64,000 bases of DNA. It comes from an uncultured Lachnospiraceae bacterium. GTDB lineage: Bacteria; Bacillota; Clostridia; Lachnospirales; Lachnospiraceae. The translations under genes and the position numbers were made by a program. How positions within the stretch are numbered: the stretch's first letter is position 1; every line of letters starts with the position of its first letter. Shown piece by piece: positions 26,563-36,097 of the stretch. The stretch covers positions 21,099 through 85,098 of the forward strand of contig ONAD01000011.1 of the NCBI GenBank assembly GCA_900315735.1, read 5' to 3'. The notes beneath the pieces were generated by a model. It was given only the letters and a program-made list of their open reading frames with translations. It had not been told where the DNA came from and made no database searches.

Positions 26563-27999
26563 CTATTTTGTTCCATGTTTCTTATATGGAGTATCCATAC
26601 GTTTTGTAAACAGCATTTCAAAAGCTGCTACAAGATATTTTCTGGTATCAGCAGGCTCAATAATTAAGTCTACATATCCTCTCTTAGCTGCAGTTACAAC
26701 ATTAGACTGTAATGCCTCATATTCTTTTGCTTTCTCTGCAAGCTTGTCCGCATCAGCGCCTGCATACATAATCTCTGCTGCAAGACGAGCATCCATCATA
26801 CCGGTCTTAACATCCGGCCATGCGTATACAAGGTCAGCACCGATTGCTTTGGAGTTCATCATTACTGCTGCACTTCCGTAAGCATTACCGGTAAGCAGGC
26901 TAACCTTAGGAACTGTTGCATTTGCAAATGCATATGTAAGTTTAGCCAGAGCTTTTGCAAGTCTTCTTTCGCTGCATTTTGTTGCTGTAAATCCAGCCAC
27001 ATTGGTAAGAGATAATACCGGAATATTAAATGCATCACAGAACTGGATGAATTCAGAAGCTTTCTCACAGCCTTTTGCACAAAGTGCAGCATCATGCTCT
27101 GCTACTTTCTTTCCTTCTTCATCATATTCTTCTGTGCAGTTAGCAACGGCACCTACAGTCAGTCCGTTTAACTGGATGAATCCGGTTACCATGCTCTTTG
27201 CGTAATCCTTCTTTGTCTCTAAGAAATTATGATTATCAGAAATCTCGCTTAATACGAAACGAGGATCACCTTTCATGGTATCTACGTTTTCACATGCACG
27301 GTTCAAATCATCTTCACAGTCTTCCATATAACCATTCTCTGTGTTGTCTGCTGGAAGCATGCAAACCAGTTCACGAATCTGTGCAAAGATTTCTTCTTCA
27401 GAACCTGCCATATCAATGACACCGGTCTCTGTGCTCTGGAAATCTGCAGAAGAAGTATCACATTTTCCAACGTAATTTCCTTCGATTGCGTTTGGTGCAT
27501 TTACAAACATTTTTGCTTTATCAGCTTCCATATATGCAAAATCACATAAACCAGGTACTACGGTAAGTCCGCCGCCACAGTTGCCAAATACAGCACAAAT
27601 CTGTGGAATTACTCCGGATGCCATAACCTGTTTCTCATAAATCATTCCTAATGCATTCAAAGCATCTACTGATTCCTGAAGACGAACTCCGGCACAATCC
27701 AAAAGTCCGATTACCGGTGCACCCATCTTCATTGCTCTGTCATAAACAGCTGCAATTTTCTTTGCATGCATCTCGCCAATTGTTCCATTTAATACGGAAG
27801 CATCCTGGCTGTAGACAAATACCAGATTGCCATCAATCAGACCATGTCCGGTAATGACACCATCTGATGGCGTAGCTTCATCTGCCAGATTAAAATCCGT
27901 ATTTCTTGCGGTTACCAGAGAACCGATTTCCATAAAGCTGTTTTCATCCAGCAAACGGCAAATTCTCTGTTCTGCTAAGTTATTACTTCTGTTGCTCAT
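26563..27999 (-). CDS. Acyl-CoA-type carboxyltransferase subunit (MmdA/GcdA/PccB family)
   Basis: 478 aa. Two crotonase-like halves: the first has AGVRLQESVDALN and GNCGGGLTVVPGLCDF, the second has VAGFTATKCSERR and LTGNAYGSAAVMMN. It transfers carboxyl between an acyl-CoA and carrier biotin, so homologues serve methylmalonyl-CoA or glutaconyl-CoA decarboxylases and the 12S subunit of transcarboxylase. The substrate cannot be decided from sequence alone. First gene of the five-gene operon, behind a good promoter. Confidence 0.88.
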   Translation of the reverse strand: MSNRSNNLAEQRICRLLDENSFMEIGSLVTARNTDFNLADEATPSDGVITGHGLIDGNLVFVYSQDASVLNGTIGEMHAKKIAAVYDRAMKMGAPVIGLLDCAGVRLQESVDALNALGMIYEKQVMASGVIPQICAVFGNCGGGLTVVPGLCDFAYMEADKAKMFVNAPNAIEGNYVGKCDTSSADFQSTETGVIDMAGSEEEIFAQIRELVCMLPADNTENGYMEDCEDDLNRACENVDTMKGDPRFVLSEISDNHNFLETKKDYAKSMVTGFIQLNGLTVGAVANCTEEYDEEGKKVAEHDAALCAKGCEKASEFIQFCDAFNIPVLSLTNVAGFTATKCSERRLAKALAKLTYAFANATVPKVSLLTGNAYGSAAVMMNSKAIGADLVYAWPDVKTGMMDARLAAEIMYAGADADKLAEKAKEYEALQSNVVTAAKRGYVDLIIEPADTRKYLVAAFEMLFTKRMDTPYKKHGTK

Positions 28000-28049
28000 C
28001 TCTTAGTCCTCCATCTATTTTAGAAAAAATAAAATTTTTCGCTAGGGTA

Positions 28050-28078
28050 ATTGTAGTACATTGACCAAAACTTTTCAA
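28050..28078 (-). promoter_or_regulatory. Promoter of the decarboxylase operon
   Basis: TTGAAA, exactly 17 bases, TACAAT on the minus strand, about 50 bases upstream of the carboxyltransferase ATG. The A/T-rich leader has no obvious riboswitch. Confidence 0.75.
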
Positions 28079-28140
28079 TAGCAAATCGTTAATTTTTTCA
28101 CAGATTTTACATGTCACATTTTAGGGCTGATTTTCTGGCT

Positions 28141-29409
28141 TTATAACGAAAAAAGGTCAACCAGTCTGAGGCAGCTGTAGCGGTAATCCCATGCCGGAAC
28201 ACTGTCTTTTAAGACAAGTTCTTCCTCTCTCACCACCTGCCCGTTCAGCATATACTTAAGGGTTCCAACAGCCGTTCCCTCTTCCACCGGAGCCTTAAGG
28301 CTCTGCTTTCTCTCTAATTTAAATTCAATGCATTCGTCCTTACGAAGCAGTATATTTTCTGTCTGTTTCCCAGATGTCCCGCACCAAACCTCTGCCTTCT
28401 TAATCCTGCTGTAGTCTTCTGTCTTTGCCCCCCTTATCTCAAGGGGGTATTCTGCTTCCTTTGGGATTTCAAGATCTAATAGATTTACTTTTTCAAACGA
28501 ATCGATTCCATACTGCATCAGCTGCTTTGTATCCGCCCATTTATAGTTCTTATTATTCGGCCAGCCACAGCCTAACAGTGCCACCACAAAGGTACGGTCA
28601 TCCCGCCGCAATGCTCCCACATAACAGTATCCGGCGTTGCCTGTAAAACCGGTTTTCCCACTGATTGCGCCATCCATCATTGTAAGAAACCGGTTGTGAT
28701 TATTACAGTTGTAGCTTCGTGTTCTTTCTATATTAGAAAAGGAATAGGATGGCGTCTGTGTAATTTCAAGAAAAGTCTCTTTCATGGGCGACTCATTGAT
28801 ACAATAACTCATAATCCGGGCAAGGTCTGCTGCTGTCGTTCCGTGAAATCCGTTTTCATCTTCCTTATCCAGTCCGTTTGGTGTAATAAAATAGGTATCC
28901 ATGCAGCCAAGCTCTGCCGCCTTCTCATTCATCAAGCCGGCAAATGCCTCCACACTTCCTGCCACATGTTCCGCAATTGCTACTGCCGAATCATTATGGG
29001 ATTCTAACATCAGGGAAAAACAAAGGTCTTTTAATAAAAACTGTTCCCCGCTTGCTCCATTCAGCTGCACATCCGGCTGGGAGGCTGCATAATCCGAAAA
29101 TGTAACCACTTCATTTAAATCTGCATGCTCTAAGGTTATGATTAATGTCATAATTTTCGTCGTGCTGGCATTTGCCCGGTGTACATCCTCTTCTTTTCCA
29201 AACAAAATACGCCCTGAATCCGCATCCATTAAGCATGCAGACAGCGCGTACAAATTCTTTGGTTCTTCGATCTCAATCTCTATTTCATTTTCTTTCTGCG
29301 ATTCATCTGGATTATCCTGTGGCAGCGGCTCTGCCGGAATATGATTAAATCCAAGAAATGTAAAAAGCAGAGATAATGCTATTATTTTCTTCCACCGTCT
29401 CTTTTTCAT
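28141..29409 (-). CDS. D-alanyl-D-alanine carboxypeptidase (DacF-like, PBP5 family)
   Basis: 422 aa. Signal peptide, an acidic linker (EIEIEIEEP), then the transpeptidase-like domain with SxxK in ASTTKIMT, a Ser-His-Asn motif (SHNDSAV) and KTG (SGKTGFTG), and a C-terminal beta domain. Trims the terminal D-Ala from peptidoglycan pentapeptides. GGAG lies 6 bases before the ATG. It follows scpA-scpB, the same order as ypuG-ypuH-dacF neighbourhoods in Bacilli. Confidence 0.92.
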   Translation of the reverse strand: MKKRRWKKIIALSLLFTFLGFNHIPAEPLPQDNPDESQKENEIEIEIEEPKNLYALSACLMDADSGRILFGKEEDVHRANASTTKIMTLIITLEHADLNEVVTFSDYAASQPDVQLNGASGEQFLLKDLCFSLMLESHNDSAVAIAEHVAGSVEAFAGLMNEKAAELGCMDTYFITPNGLDKEDENGFHGTTAADLARIMSYCINESPMKETFLEITQTPSYSFSNIERTRSYNCNNHNRFLTMMDGAISGKTGFTGNAGYCYVGALRRDDRTFVVALLGCGWPNNKNYKWADTKQLMQYGIDSFEKVNLLDLEIPKEAEYPLEIRGAKTEDYSRIKKAEVWCGTSGKQTENILLRKDECIEFKLERKQSLKAPVEEGTAVGTLKYMLNGQVVREEELVLKDSVPAWDYRYSCLRLVDLFSL

Positions 29410-29489
29410 GACCGCTCCGAAATACATTTTCTCTGCATTCTATTCATTTCTTTCTATGATTATACTTCCACTTACCGGATTTTCGGTTA

Positions 29490-30059
29490 CTACACTTCCA
29501 GTTTCATTTCCGCTTCCTGTTCAGCCTGATGTTTGAATTCCTCCACCTGATCTTCATTCAGCACCGGAAGTTCGTCGATGGAATGTACACCAAAGCTCCG
29601 TAAGAATTCTTCCGTTGTACCAAATAACATTGGTCTGCCCGGAGCATCCAATCTTCCCACTTCATTAACCAGATTATATTCTACCAGTTTGCTTACTGCA
29701 TGGTCGCAGGATACGCCACGGATTTTTTCAATCTCTGCCTTGGTAATCGGCTGCTTATAAGCAATGATGGATAAGGTCTCTAACAGTACGTCTGTAAGGA
29801 CACGTTTCTTCGGCTGTTTGGCAATCCGAATCAGATATTCATACATTTCATTCTTCGTACACATCTGATAAGCACCGTCCAGTTCGATAATCTGGATACC
29901 TCTTTCTTCCTGCTCATATTTCTGCTGAAGCGCTTCTATTTTCTTTTTGGTTTCCTGTTTGTCTAATTCAATTGCATTGGCAATTTTATCCAGTTCTACC
30001 GATTCCCCCATGGTAAATAAAATTGCTTCTATAATTGCTTCATAATTCTTTTCTTCCAT
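29490..30059 (-). CDS. scpB: Segregation and condensation protein ScpB
   Basis: 189 aa from the ATG with GAGGG before it. Two winged-helix domains (AIIEAILFTMGESVELDKI, VLLETLSIIAYKQPITKAEI) bind the SMC-kleisin complex. GAPGRPMLFGTTEEFL-type C-terminal mark seen as APGRPMLFGTTEEFLRSFG. 23 bases after scpA. Confidence 0.95.
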   Translation of the reverse strand: MEEKNYEAIIEAILFTMGESVELDKIANAIELDKQETKKKIEALQQKYEQEERGIQIIELDGAYQMCTKNEMYEYLIRIAKQPKKRVLTDVLLETLSIIAYKQPITKAEIEKIRGVSCDHAVSKLVEYNLVNEVGRLDAPGRPMLFGTTEEFLRSFGVHSIDELPVLNEDQVEEFKHQAEQEAEMKLEV

Positions 30060-30082
30060 TACTACCCTCATATAATAAGAGT

Positions 30083-30832
30083 CTAGGCGGCAACCTTGGA
30101 CTCTATTCTGATATCATCAAATATTTTATCCTGATAAATGGTTATCTTGCCCATCTTCATCAACTCAAGCACCGCAAGGAAAGTCACAATAATCTCCATC
30201 TTGCCACACTGTGCTTCTAAAAGACTGCGGAAGCTGAAATGTGGATGTGACATTGCATACTGCTCTAAATATGCCATTTTATCAGAAAGTGATACTTCTT
30301 CTTTTTCAATCTTGCCGAATTTGGAACGAACCGGGTCAATCTTATCTTCCTGCTTACGCATGATGGATTTGAAAATATCATTTAATTTCTTCAATGTGAC
30401 ATCTGCCATCAGTTCCTCTAAATCCACCGGTTCTTCATAGACAGCTACCTCATCCGGAATGGTCGGCTCTTTAAACATCACCTTTTCTGCATCCATCTGG
30501 CGGTCTTTCAATTCATAGGAAATGCATTTATACATCTTATATTCCAAAAGCTGTTCTACCAGTTCTGCTCTCGGATCTTCTGCTTCCTCTTCTTCTGTCT
30601 CTTTTGCCGGAAGAAGCATCTTTGATTTAATATCAATCAGTGTGGCTGCCATGACTAAGAACTCACTCATAACATTTAAATCCTGCCGCTTCATTTCCCG
30701 GATATACTCCATATACTGATTGGTAATCTCCACGATTGGGATATCATAGATATTTACTTTATTTTTATCCAGCAGATGAAGGAGCAAATCTAACGGTCCT
30801 TCGAACACCTGCAGCTTTACTGTTAATTCCAT
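30083..30832 (-). CDS. scpA: Segregation and condensation protein ScpA (kleisin)
   Basis: 249 aa. N-terminal FEGPLDLLLHLLDKNKVNIYD and the membrane-free helical core, ending in a winged helix (VTFLAVLELMKMGKI) that bridges SMC heads. Partner ScpB is the next gene. Its promoter lies directly upstream. Confidence 0.95.
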   Translation of the reverse strand: MELTVKLQVFEGPLDLLLHLLDKNKVNIYDIPIVEITNQYMEYIREMKRQDLNVMSEFLVMAATLIDIKSKMLLPAKETEEEEAEDPRAELVEQLLEYKMYKCISYELKDRQMDAEKVMFKEPTIPDEVAVYEEPVDLEELMADVTLKKLNDIFKSIMRKQEDKIDPVRSKFGKIEKEEVSLSDKMAYLEQYAMSHPHFSFRSLLEAQCGKMEIIVTFLAVLELMKMGKITIYQDKIFDDIRIESKVAA

Positions 30833-30865
30833 TTCAAAACCTCTCCGTTCTTTCCTAGCAAATCT

Positions 30866-30894
30866 ATTTTAACGGTATCTTTAGAAAAACGCAA
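30866..30894 (-). promoter_or_regulatory. Promoter of scpA-scpB-dacF
   Basis: TTGCGT, 17 bases, TAAAAT on the minus strand, about 30 bases from the scpA ATG. Confidence 0.5.
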
Positions 30895-30939
30895 GTGTTT
30901 TTACAAGATTTAGTGTTTTCCACAACTTTATACCACTAA

Positions 30940-31797
30940 TTAAGCAATATCTTGTGGTTTTATAACCACGAACACAAGTTCTGCCCGGTTAAAGATTCTG
31001 ATATGAAAGGTATGGGTTCCAAGCCCCCGGCTTACGATTACTTTCTTTCCGTCAAACTCAAAGGAGCCGGCATCATATTTCGGAAACCACTGAAACTGCG
31101 GAGAAATCAGGCTTCCAACGCCCGGAATCCGTATCAGTCCCCCATGATTGTGTCCACAAAGAGTCAAATCCGCTCCCCAGTCTGCATACTCTTTTGCATA
31201 TCTTGGATTATGTGCTAACAGCACCTGAAAGGCATTTTTCTTCTGCTTTGGAAGTGTTTCCTCAAGATAATCTTGTGGAAGCGGCACATCCACTCCTTTT
31301 TTATAACAGGACAGTGGAATTTCAAGCCCGGTAACTGCCAATTCATCAAAGGCTTCTGTTTCATTATACAGCACATGGATTCCAAGCTCTTTTAATTTCT
31401 TTTCATAAGCAAAAAATTTTTCCTGATACTCACTTTTTCTTACGTGGGCACGGGATTCATGGTTTCCGTAAGAATAATAAACCGGTGCAATCCGGCTTAA
31501 CTCTGCCAGTACCTTTAAAGCAGTCTCATAAGTTGCACTTTTCTTGCTGACCACCATATCTCCGGGAATTAAAATCAGATCCGGATGTCCGTTTCTGATT
31601 GCATCCAAAAGCCGGGTGTTGTCTTTTCCATACTGAAAGCCATGCAAATCCGCCAGTACTGCTACCTTATACTCTTTTTGTACTTTACCACTTTTTATTT
31701 CATAATCCGTTCTTGTAAACTTTCTTAATTCCTGCCACTGCCAGATTATGTAAACCAAAATCACACATGCTATTACAGCAATAATTTTTAATAACAT
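30940..31797 (-). CDS. Membrane-anchored metallophosphoesterase (YkuE/YaeI-like)
   Basis: 285 aa. One N-terminal membrane helix (IIAVIACVILVYIIWQW), then a calcineurin-type domain with the metal motifs LADLHG, PGDMV, YGNHES and LCGHNHGG. Relatives include B. subtilis YkuE and E. coli YaeI (UDP-pyrophosphatase-like or wall-linked). The active site faces outside if the helix is a signal anchor. Substrate not known. Not clearly in an operon. Confidence 0.87.
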   Translation of the reverse strand: MLLKIIAVIACVILVYIIWQWQELRKFTRTDYEIKSGKVQKEYKVAVLADLHGFQYGKDNTRLLDAIRNGHPDLILIPGDMVVSKKSATYETALKVLAELSRIAPVYYSYGNHESRAHVRKSEYQEKFFAYEKKLKELGIHVLYNETEAFDELAVTGLEIPLSCYKKGVDVPLPQDYLEETLPKQKKNAFQVLLAHNPRYAKEYADWGADLTLCGHNHGGLIRIPGVGSLISPQFQWFPKYDAGSFEFDGKKVIVSRGLGTHTFHIRIFNRAELVFVVIKPQDIA

Positions 31798-31895
31798 CTT
31801 TCACCTCTTTGTGCCGATAAAATAAACCATGCTCTGTCTGCATATTTCTTTCTCTTCTCTATTAAAATGTAATAGAACATACCGGAGGTATTCTT

Positions 31896-33200
31896 ATGCA
31901 TACCATTCTTTCTATTTTCATAAGCCTGTCTCTTCTCAGCCCGACCTTTACACCGATAACTGCATCCTTTCCTGTTCTTACAGAAAACGAAACTCCTACG
32001 GAATCCGACAATCCGTCCCCTGATGCTGCTCCTGATACTTCCATGCCAGATGCTTCCACTCCGGATGCTTCCACTCCGGATGCTGCTCCCGGTGCATCTG
32101 CTCCGGTCGCATCTGCTCCGGTCGCATTATCCGCACCCAGTGCTCTTTTAATGGAAGCTTCTACCGGAACCATCATCTATGAAAAGGATGCTCATTCCAT
32201 CCTGCATCCTGCCAGCATCACAAAAATCATGACACTGATTCTGATTTTCGATGCTCTGGACGCGCAAAAAATTGCCTTGGATGATGTTGTCACAGTTTCG
32301 GAACATGCAGCAAGCATGGGCGGCTCCCAGGTCTTCTTAGAACAGGGTGAAACCCAGACCGTCGATACCATGATAAAGTGTATCAGTGTTGCCAGTGCCA
32401 ATGATGCCTGTGTTGCCATGGCTGAATTCATTGCCGGTTCGGAAGATGCCTTCGTTGCCCAGATGAACGAGCGGGCTGCCGGTCTTGGTATGAAAGATAC
32501 AAACTTTGTCAACTGCTGTGGTCTTGACGTTGACAATCATATGACCAGTGCCTATGATGTCGCTTTAATGTCCCGGGAATTAATCACAAAATATCCGCAG
32601 ATACATAACTATTCCACCATCTGGATGGAAAATATTACCCATGTCACGAAAAAAGGCTCCTCCGAATTTGGTCTGACCAATACCAACAAACTGATCAAGC
32701 AATATGCCTATGCCAACGGGTTAAAAACCGGTTCCACCGGTCTTGCCAAATACTGTGTCTCAGCCACTGCTGTAAAAGATGACATTGAACTCATCGCAGT
32801 TATCATGGCTGCCCCGGACTATAAAGTGCGTTTTGCAGATGCTTCTGCCCTTTTAGACTATGGCTTTTCCGTATGCCGCCTCTATCAGGATACCACACCG
32901 CCCGCTCTGCCGGAATTGCCTGTACGGGGTGGCACCGATAAAAAAGTCCATCTTTCCTATGAAGGAAACTTTTCTTTCCTTGATACTGCTGGAAATGACT
33001 TAAGCCTTATCGAAAGAAACCTCTCTCTTCCGGAAGAAACAGAAGCTCCGGTTACACAGGGGAAAGAAGCCGGGACTCTTCACTATACATTAAATGGAAA
33101 AGAAATCGGTTCTATCCGGGTCTTATATGATACCAGCATCCCGAAAGCTACTTATCATGACTATTTTCACGAAACCCTTACTTATTTTTTCTCCCTGTAA
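31896..33200 (+). CDS. D-alanyl-D-alanine carboxypeptidase with Ala/Pro-rich linker
   Basis: 434 aa. Signal peptide (HTILSIFISLSLLSPTF), then a repetitive linker at about 40-80, then a PBP5-type domain: SxxK in PASITKIMTL, SAN in SVASANDACVAM, KTG in LKTGSTG, and a C-terminal beta domain. Second DacF-like enzyme in the window, on the opposite strand and divergent from the metallophosphoesterase gene. CGGAGGTATTCTT precedes the ATG. Confidence 0.92.
   Translation: MHTILSIFISLSLLSPTFTPITASFPVLTENETPTESDNPSPDAAPDTSMPDASTPDASTPDAAPGASAPVASAPVALSAPSALLMEASTGTIIYEKDAHSILHPASITKIMTLILIFDALDAQKIALDDVVTVSEHAASMGGSQVFLEQGETQTVDTMIKCISVASANDACVAMAEFIAGSEDAFVAQMNERAAGLGMKDTNFVNCCGLDVDNHMTSAYDVALMSRELITKYPQIHNYSTIWMENITHVTKKGSSEFGLTNTNKLIKQYAYANGLKTGSTGLAKYCVSATAVKDDIELIAVIMAAPDYKVRFADASALLDYGFSVCRLYQDTTPPALPELPVRGGTDKKVHLSYEGNFSFLDTAGNDLSLIERNLSLPEETEAPVTQGKEAGTLHYTLNGKEIGSIRVLYDTSIPKATYHDYFHETLTYFFSL
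32018..32132 (+). repeat. Tandem repeats in the carboxypeptidase linker
   Basis: In-frame runs of GATGCTTCCACTCCG and GCATCTGCTCCGGTC-type units code for Pro-Asp-Ala and Ala-Pro-Val segments. Copy number may vary by slippage; the linker would tether the enzyme away from the membrane. Confidence 0.7.
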
Positions 33201-33248
33201 AACTTTCCGCTCCTGCAGAAACTGTTACCACTGGCAGAAGTTAGTAGC

Positions 33249-34784
33249 CTACAAAAGCGGAGCCAGCAGACGCAGACAGATCTGTACAATTCGTACTCCC
33301 ACAAATCTGTGTTTGCAGAATTCCAAATCAATCTGCTGTGACTGCTCGATTACCGCAAGTGTATCTTCTTTTAACTGCTGTACCGCCTCGGTCTTATAGC
33401 ACCAGACTCCACATTCAAAATGCAGATACATACTGCGGTAATCCAGATTGATGCTTCCAACAGTTGCAATTTTATCATCACAGACAAAGCTCTTGGCATG
33501 AATAAATCCCGGTGTATACTGATAAATTTTTACACCGCTTTCAATAAGAACACCATAATCTGCCTGCGTCAGAAGATATACAAATTTCTTATCCGGAATA
33601 CCCGGTGTCACAATCCGCACATCCACTCCGCGTTTTGCTGCATTCTGAAGGCTCACTAACATTTCGTGGTCAATAATCAGATACGGTGTGAAAATGTAGA
33701 CATAGTTCTGTGCTGAATTAATAATATTCATGTATACATTTTCACCGGTATTTTCATGGTCTAACGGTGTGTCACTATATGGTTGCACATATCCAACAGA
33801 TGGAATCTTTGCCACGTAGTCTGCATCCGGCCGGAACTTCTCATAATCTTCTGTAGAATTTAAAATATAATTCCACATTTCAAGAAACATGCAGGTAAAG
33901 CTCCATACAGCAGCACCCTTCATGCGGATTCCGGTATCCTTCCAGTATCCAAAACGTTCAATTTCATTGATATATTCATCCGCAATATTGATTCCGCCGG
34001 TAAATGCAACATTTCCATCAATTACAAGAATTTTTCTGTGGTCACGGTTATTCATAATAACTGCAAGTCTTGCCCGAAGAGGATTAAATGCTGCGCACTT
34101 GATTCCGATTTTCTGCAATTCTTTATAGAAATTATTCGGCAACGTAGTAATGCATCCTACATCATCATAAATCAGACGTACCTCTACGCCCTGCTCTACC
34201 TTTTCCTTCAAAAGCTGAATCAGCTCCCGGAACATCTTTCCATCATCCAAAATAAAATATTCCAGGAAAATAAATTTTTCTGCTTTCCGGATTTCCTCTA
34301 ACATTGCCGGAAACATTTCTTCTCCGGAAACATAATAATTGGTCGTGGTATGCTCATAAACCGGAAAATGTGCCCAGTCACTGATATATGCCGACTGTCC
34401 AGCGGCAACCGGATCTTCTTCTGCCAGCCGTTCTCTGCATGCTTTATCTTCTGTAAGAAGCGGTTCTACTTCCTCATTTACGCGGTTCATTTTCTCTCTG
34501 GTCTTTCTGGTAAGCTCCGGTCTTCCAAATACCACATACAACAGCAGTCCGAGCAGCGGGAACATCAGAATAATAAATACCCATGCCAGCCGATATGCCG
34601 GATTCATCCTTCGATTTACAACGAATAAAGCTACGATGAATGCAAGTATATTGAGAATCAGGTTGATGTAAGTAGACATTTTACCAACTTCTAACAGCAG
34701 ATAAAACAAATATCCAAACTGAAGTAAAATAAGTAAAACTGTGATAAAAAGTCTGCTGATTAAAACTTTAAATATTTTCTTCAC
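33249..34784 (-). CDS. cls: Cardiolipin synthase (PLD family)
   Basis: 511 aa with a GTG start 7 bases after AGGAGGG; an upstream ATG would add 26 residues without a good SD. Two N-terminal membrane helices, a PLDc_N segment, and two HKD motifs (HRKILVIDGNVAFTGG and HAKSFVCDDKIATVGSIN). Joins two phosphatidylglycerols into cardiolipin at the membrane. Converges with the carboxypeptidase gene. Confidence 0.94.
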   Translation of the reverse strand: MKKIFKVLISRLFITVLLILLQFGYLFYLLLEVGKMSTYINLILNILAFIVALFVVNRRMNPAYRLAWVFIILMFPLLGLLLYVVFGRPELTRKTREKMNRVNEEVEPLLTEDKACRERLAEEDPVAAGQSAYISDWAHFPVYEHTTTNYYVSGEEMFPAMLEEIRKAEKFIFLEYFILDDGKMFRELIQLLKEKVEQGVEVRLIYDDVGCITTLPNNFYKELQKIGIKCAAFNPLRARLAVIMNNRDHRKILVIDGNVAFTGGINIADEYINEIERFGYWKDTGIRMKGAAVWSFTCMFLEMWNYILNSTEDYEKFRPDADYVAKIPSVGYVQPYSDTPLDHENTGENVYMNIINSAQNYVYIFTPYLIIDHEMLVSLQNAAKRGVDVRIVTPGIPDKKFVYLLTQADYGVLIESGVKIYQYTPGFIHAKSFVCDDKIATVGSINLDYRSMYLHFECGVWCYKTEAVQQLKEDTLAVIEQSQQIDLEFCKHRFVGVRIVQICLRLLAPLL

Positions 34785-34944
34785 CTTATTCCCTCCTCTT
34801 TCTTTTCTACCCCTTATTTTATGCGTATTCCTCATTCTACCGCATTTTCTCCCAGAAATCAAATATCCGGTGCATTCCTTTCCCTCAGTCTCTTTTCCTC
34901 TGTCTCTTTCTCTCTGCTTTTTATCTCCTCCGGATTCTTTTCCT

Positions 34945-35835
34945 TTATCGAATCAGCCTCATGACATCCAGTCTTCCCCACCCCTGTGCATGTTTTGATT
35001 TTCCGGTATCCACACAAGTCTCATAAAGCCGCAGTTTTACCTCTGCCGGTTCAAGATTCGGATATCGGTTCAAAAGCACCGCCACGGCTCCTGCCACAAC
35101 CGGTGTTGCCATGGACGTGCCACTCTTTATTTCATAGCCATTTCCTACCCGCTTACAACTGACAATAGCAGTTCCCGGAGCCACTACTTCCGGTTTCATA
35201 ATGCAGGCTTCCGTGGGGCCTCTTCCGCTATATCCCCGCATCAGCCCCAGATTTCTTACTTCTCCTTCCTCATCATCACTGCTGCCTACCGTAATAATTT
35301 TCCGGCACAACCCCGGTATCGTGATACTTTTATCCTTCGGACCATTATTTCCGGCAGCAGCAACTACAACAATCCCGGCATCCCAGACCGCTTCAATTGC
35401 GGCTAACAATTCCTCCTGCTCTTCCCTTCTGGCTGAGGAAAGCATTCCTACGGAAATATTTAAGATTCTTATATTCATTTTCTCATAATTTGCAATCAGC
35501 CATTTTAATGCAGATACCACCAGTCGGGTATTTCCTTTTCCCATGCGGTCTAATACTTTCATCGAAAATATCTGTGCACCCGGTGCCATTCCCCGGTAAC
35601 GTCCATGGGAAGCAAAACCGGAACCTGCAATAATTCCGGAAACATGGGTTCCATGACCATTATCATCATAAGGCATCTTCTTTTCGCCTACATAATCACG
35701 AAATCCACAGATTCGTTGTCCAAAATCAATATGTGTTCCAATCCCTGTATCCATCACAGCTACAGTGACATTATTTCCAATATATCCTAGTTTATGAGCT
35801 TCATTAGCCCTTGTAATCTGCCTGACCCGTTCCAT
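34945..35835 (-). CDS. Subtilisin-like serine protease (S8), apparently cytoplasmic
   Basis: 296 aa with no signal peptide or propeptide. Catalytic triad: Asp29 (VMDTGIG), His61 (NGHGTHVSG), Ser241 (SGTSMATPVVAG), and oxyanion Asn in AAAGNNGP. Resembles intracellular subtilisins such as AprX/Isp. The start has weak SD (GTGCAG), and a -10-like TATAAG lies 15 bases upstream, so the leader must be very short. Monocistronic. Confidence 0.9.
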   Translation of the reverse strand: MERVRQITRANEAHKLGYIGNNVTVAVMDTGIGTHIDFGQRICGFRDYVGEKKMPYDDNGHGTHVSGIIAGSGFASHGRYRGMAPGAQIFSMKVLDRMGKGNTRLVVSALKWLIANYEKMNIRILNISVGMLSSARREEQEELLAAIEAVWDAGIVVVAAAGNNGPKDKSITIPGLCRKIITVGSSDDEEGEVRNLGLMRGYSGRGPTEACIMKPEVVAPGTAIVSCKRVGNGYEIKSGTSMATPVVAGAVAVLLNRYPNLEPAEVKLRLYETCVDTGKSKHAQGWGRLDVMRLIR

Positions 35836-35965
35836 ACTGCACCATTTTATGTTTTCTTATAATATATGCAGTGCCATATTTTTGACCACCGGCAGAACCT
35901 TACGGATGTCCGAAAATGTATGTTTCTTACATGATATCTGATAGAAACAGATCTGATAGAACCAG

Positions 35966-36000
35966 AACTACGAGAAACACGCTTTGCGACTTTCTCACAC
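35966..36000. repeat. Post-terminator repeat, copy 1
   Basis: A 35-base element beginning AACTACGAGAAACACGCTT. The first 23 bases match 21 of 23 with the element next to the malQ terminator. It directly abuts the T-tract of the pnp terminator. Confidence 0.5.
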
Positions 36001-36052
36001 AAAAAAGGCGTATACCCCTGTGGATTCTCATCCACAAAAGCATACGCCTCTT
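36001..36052 (-). terminator. Two-tier intrinsic terminator after pnp
   Basis: Outer stem GGCGTAT/ATACGCC and inner stem TGTGGAT/ATCCACA, followed on the minus strand by TTTTTT. Located about 46 bases after the pnp stop. Confidence 0.88.
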
Positions 36053-36097
36053 TTCATTAATGCGAACAGCGAAAAATCGCATATCACGAATCTGCAA

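Noticed and set aside
35847..36035. 62-codon minus-strand ORF after pnp
   Set aside because: It begins inside the pnp terminator hairpin, has an Arg/Ser-rich unstructured composition and no SD.
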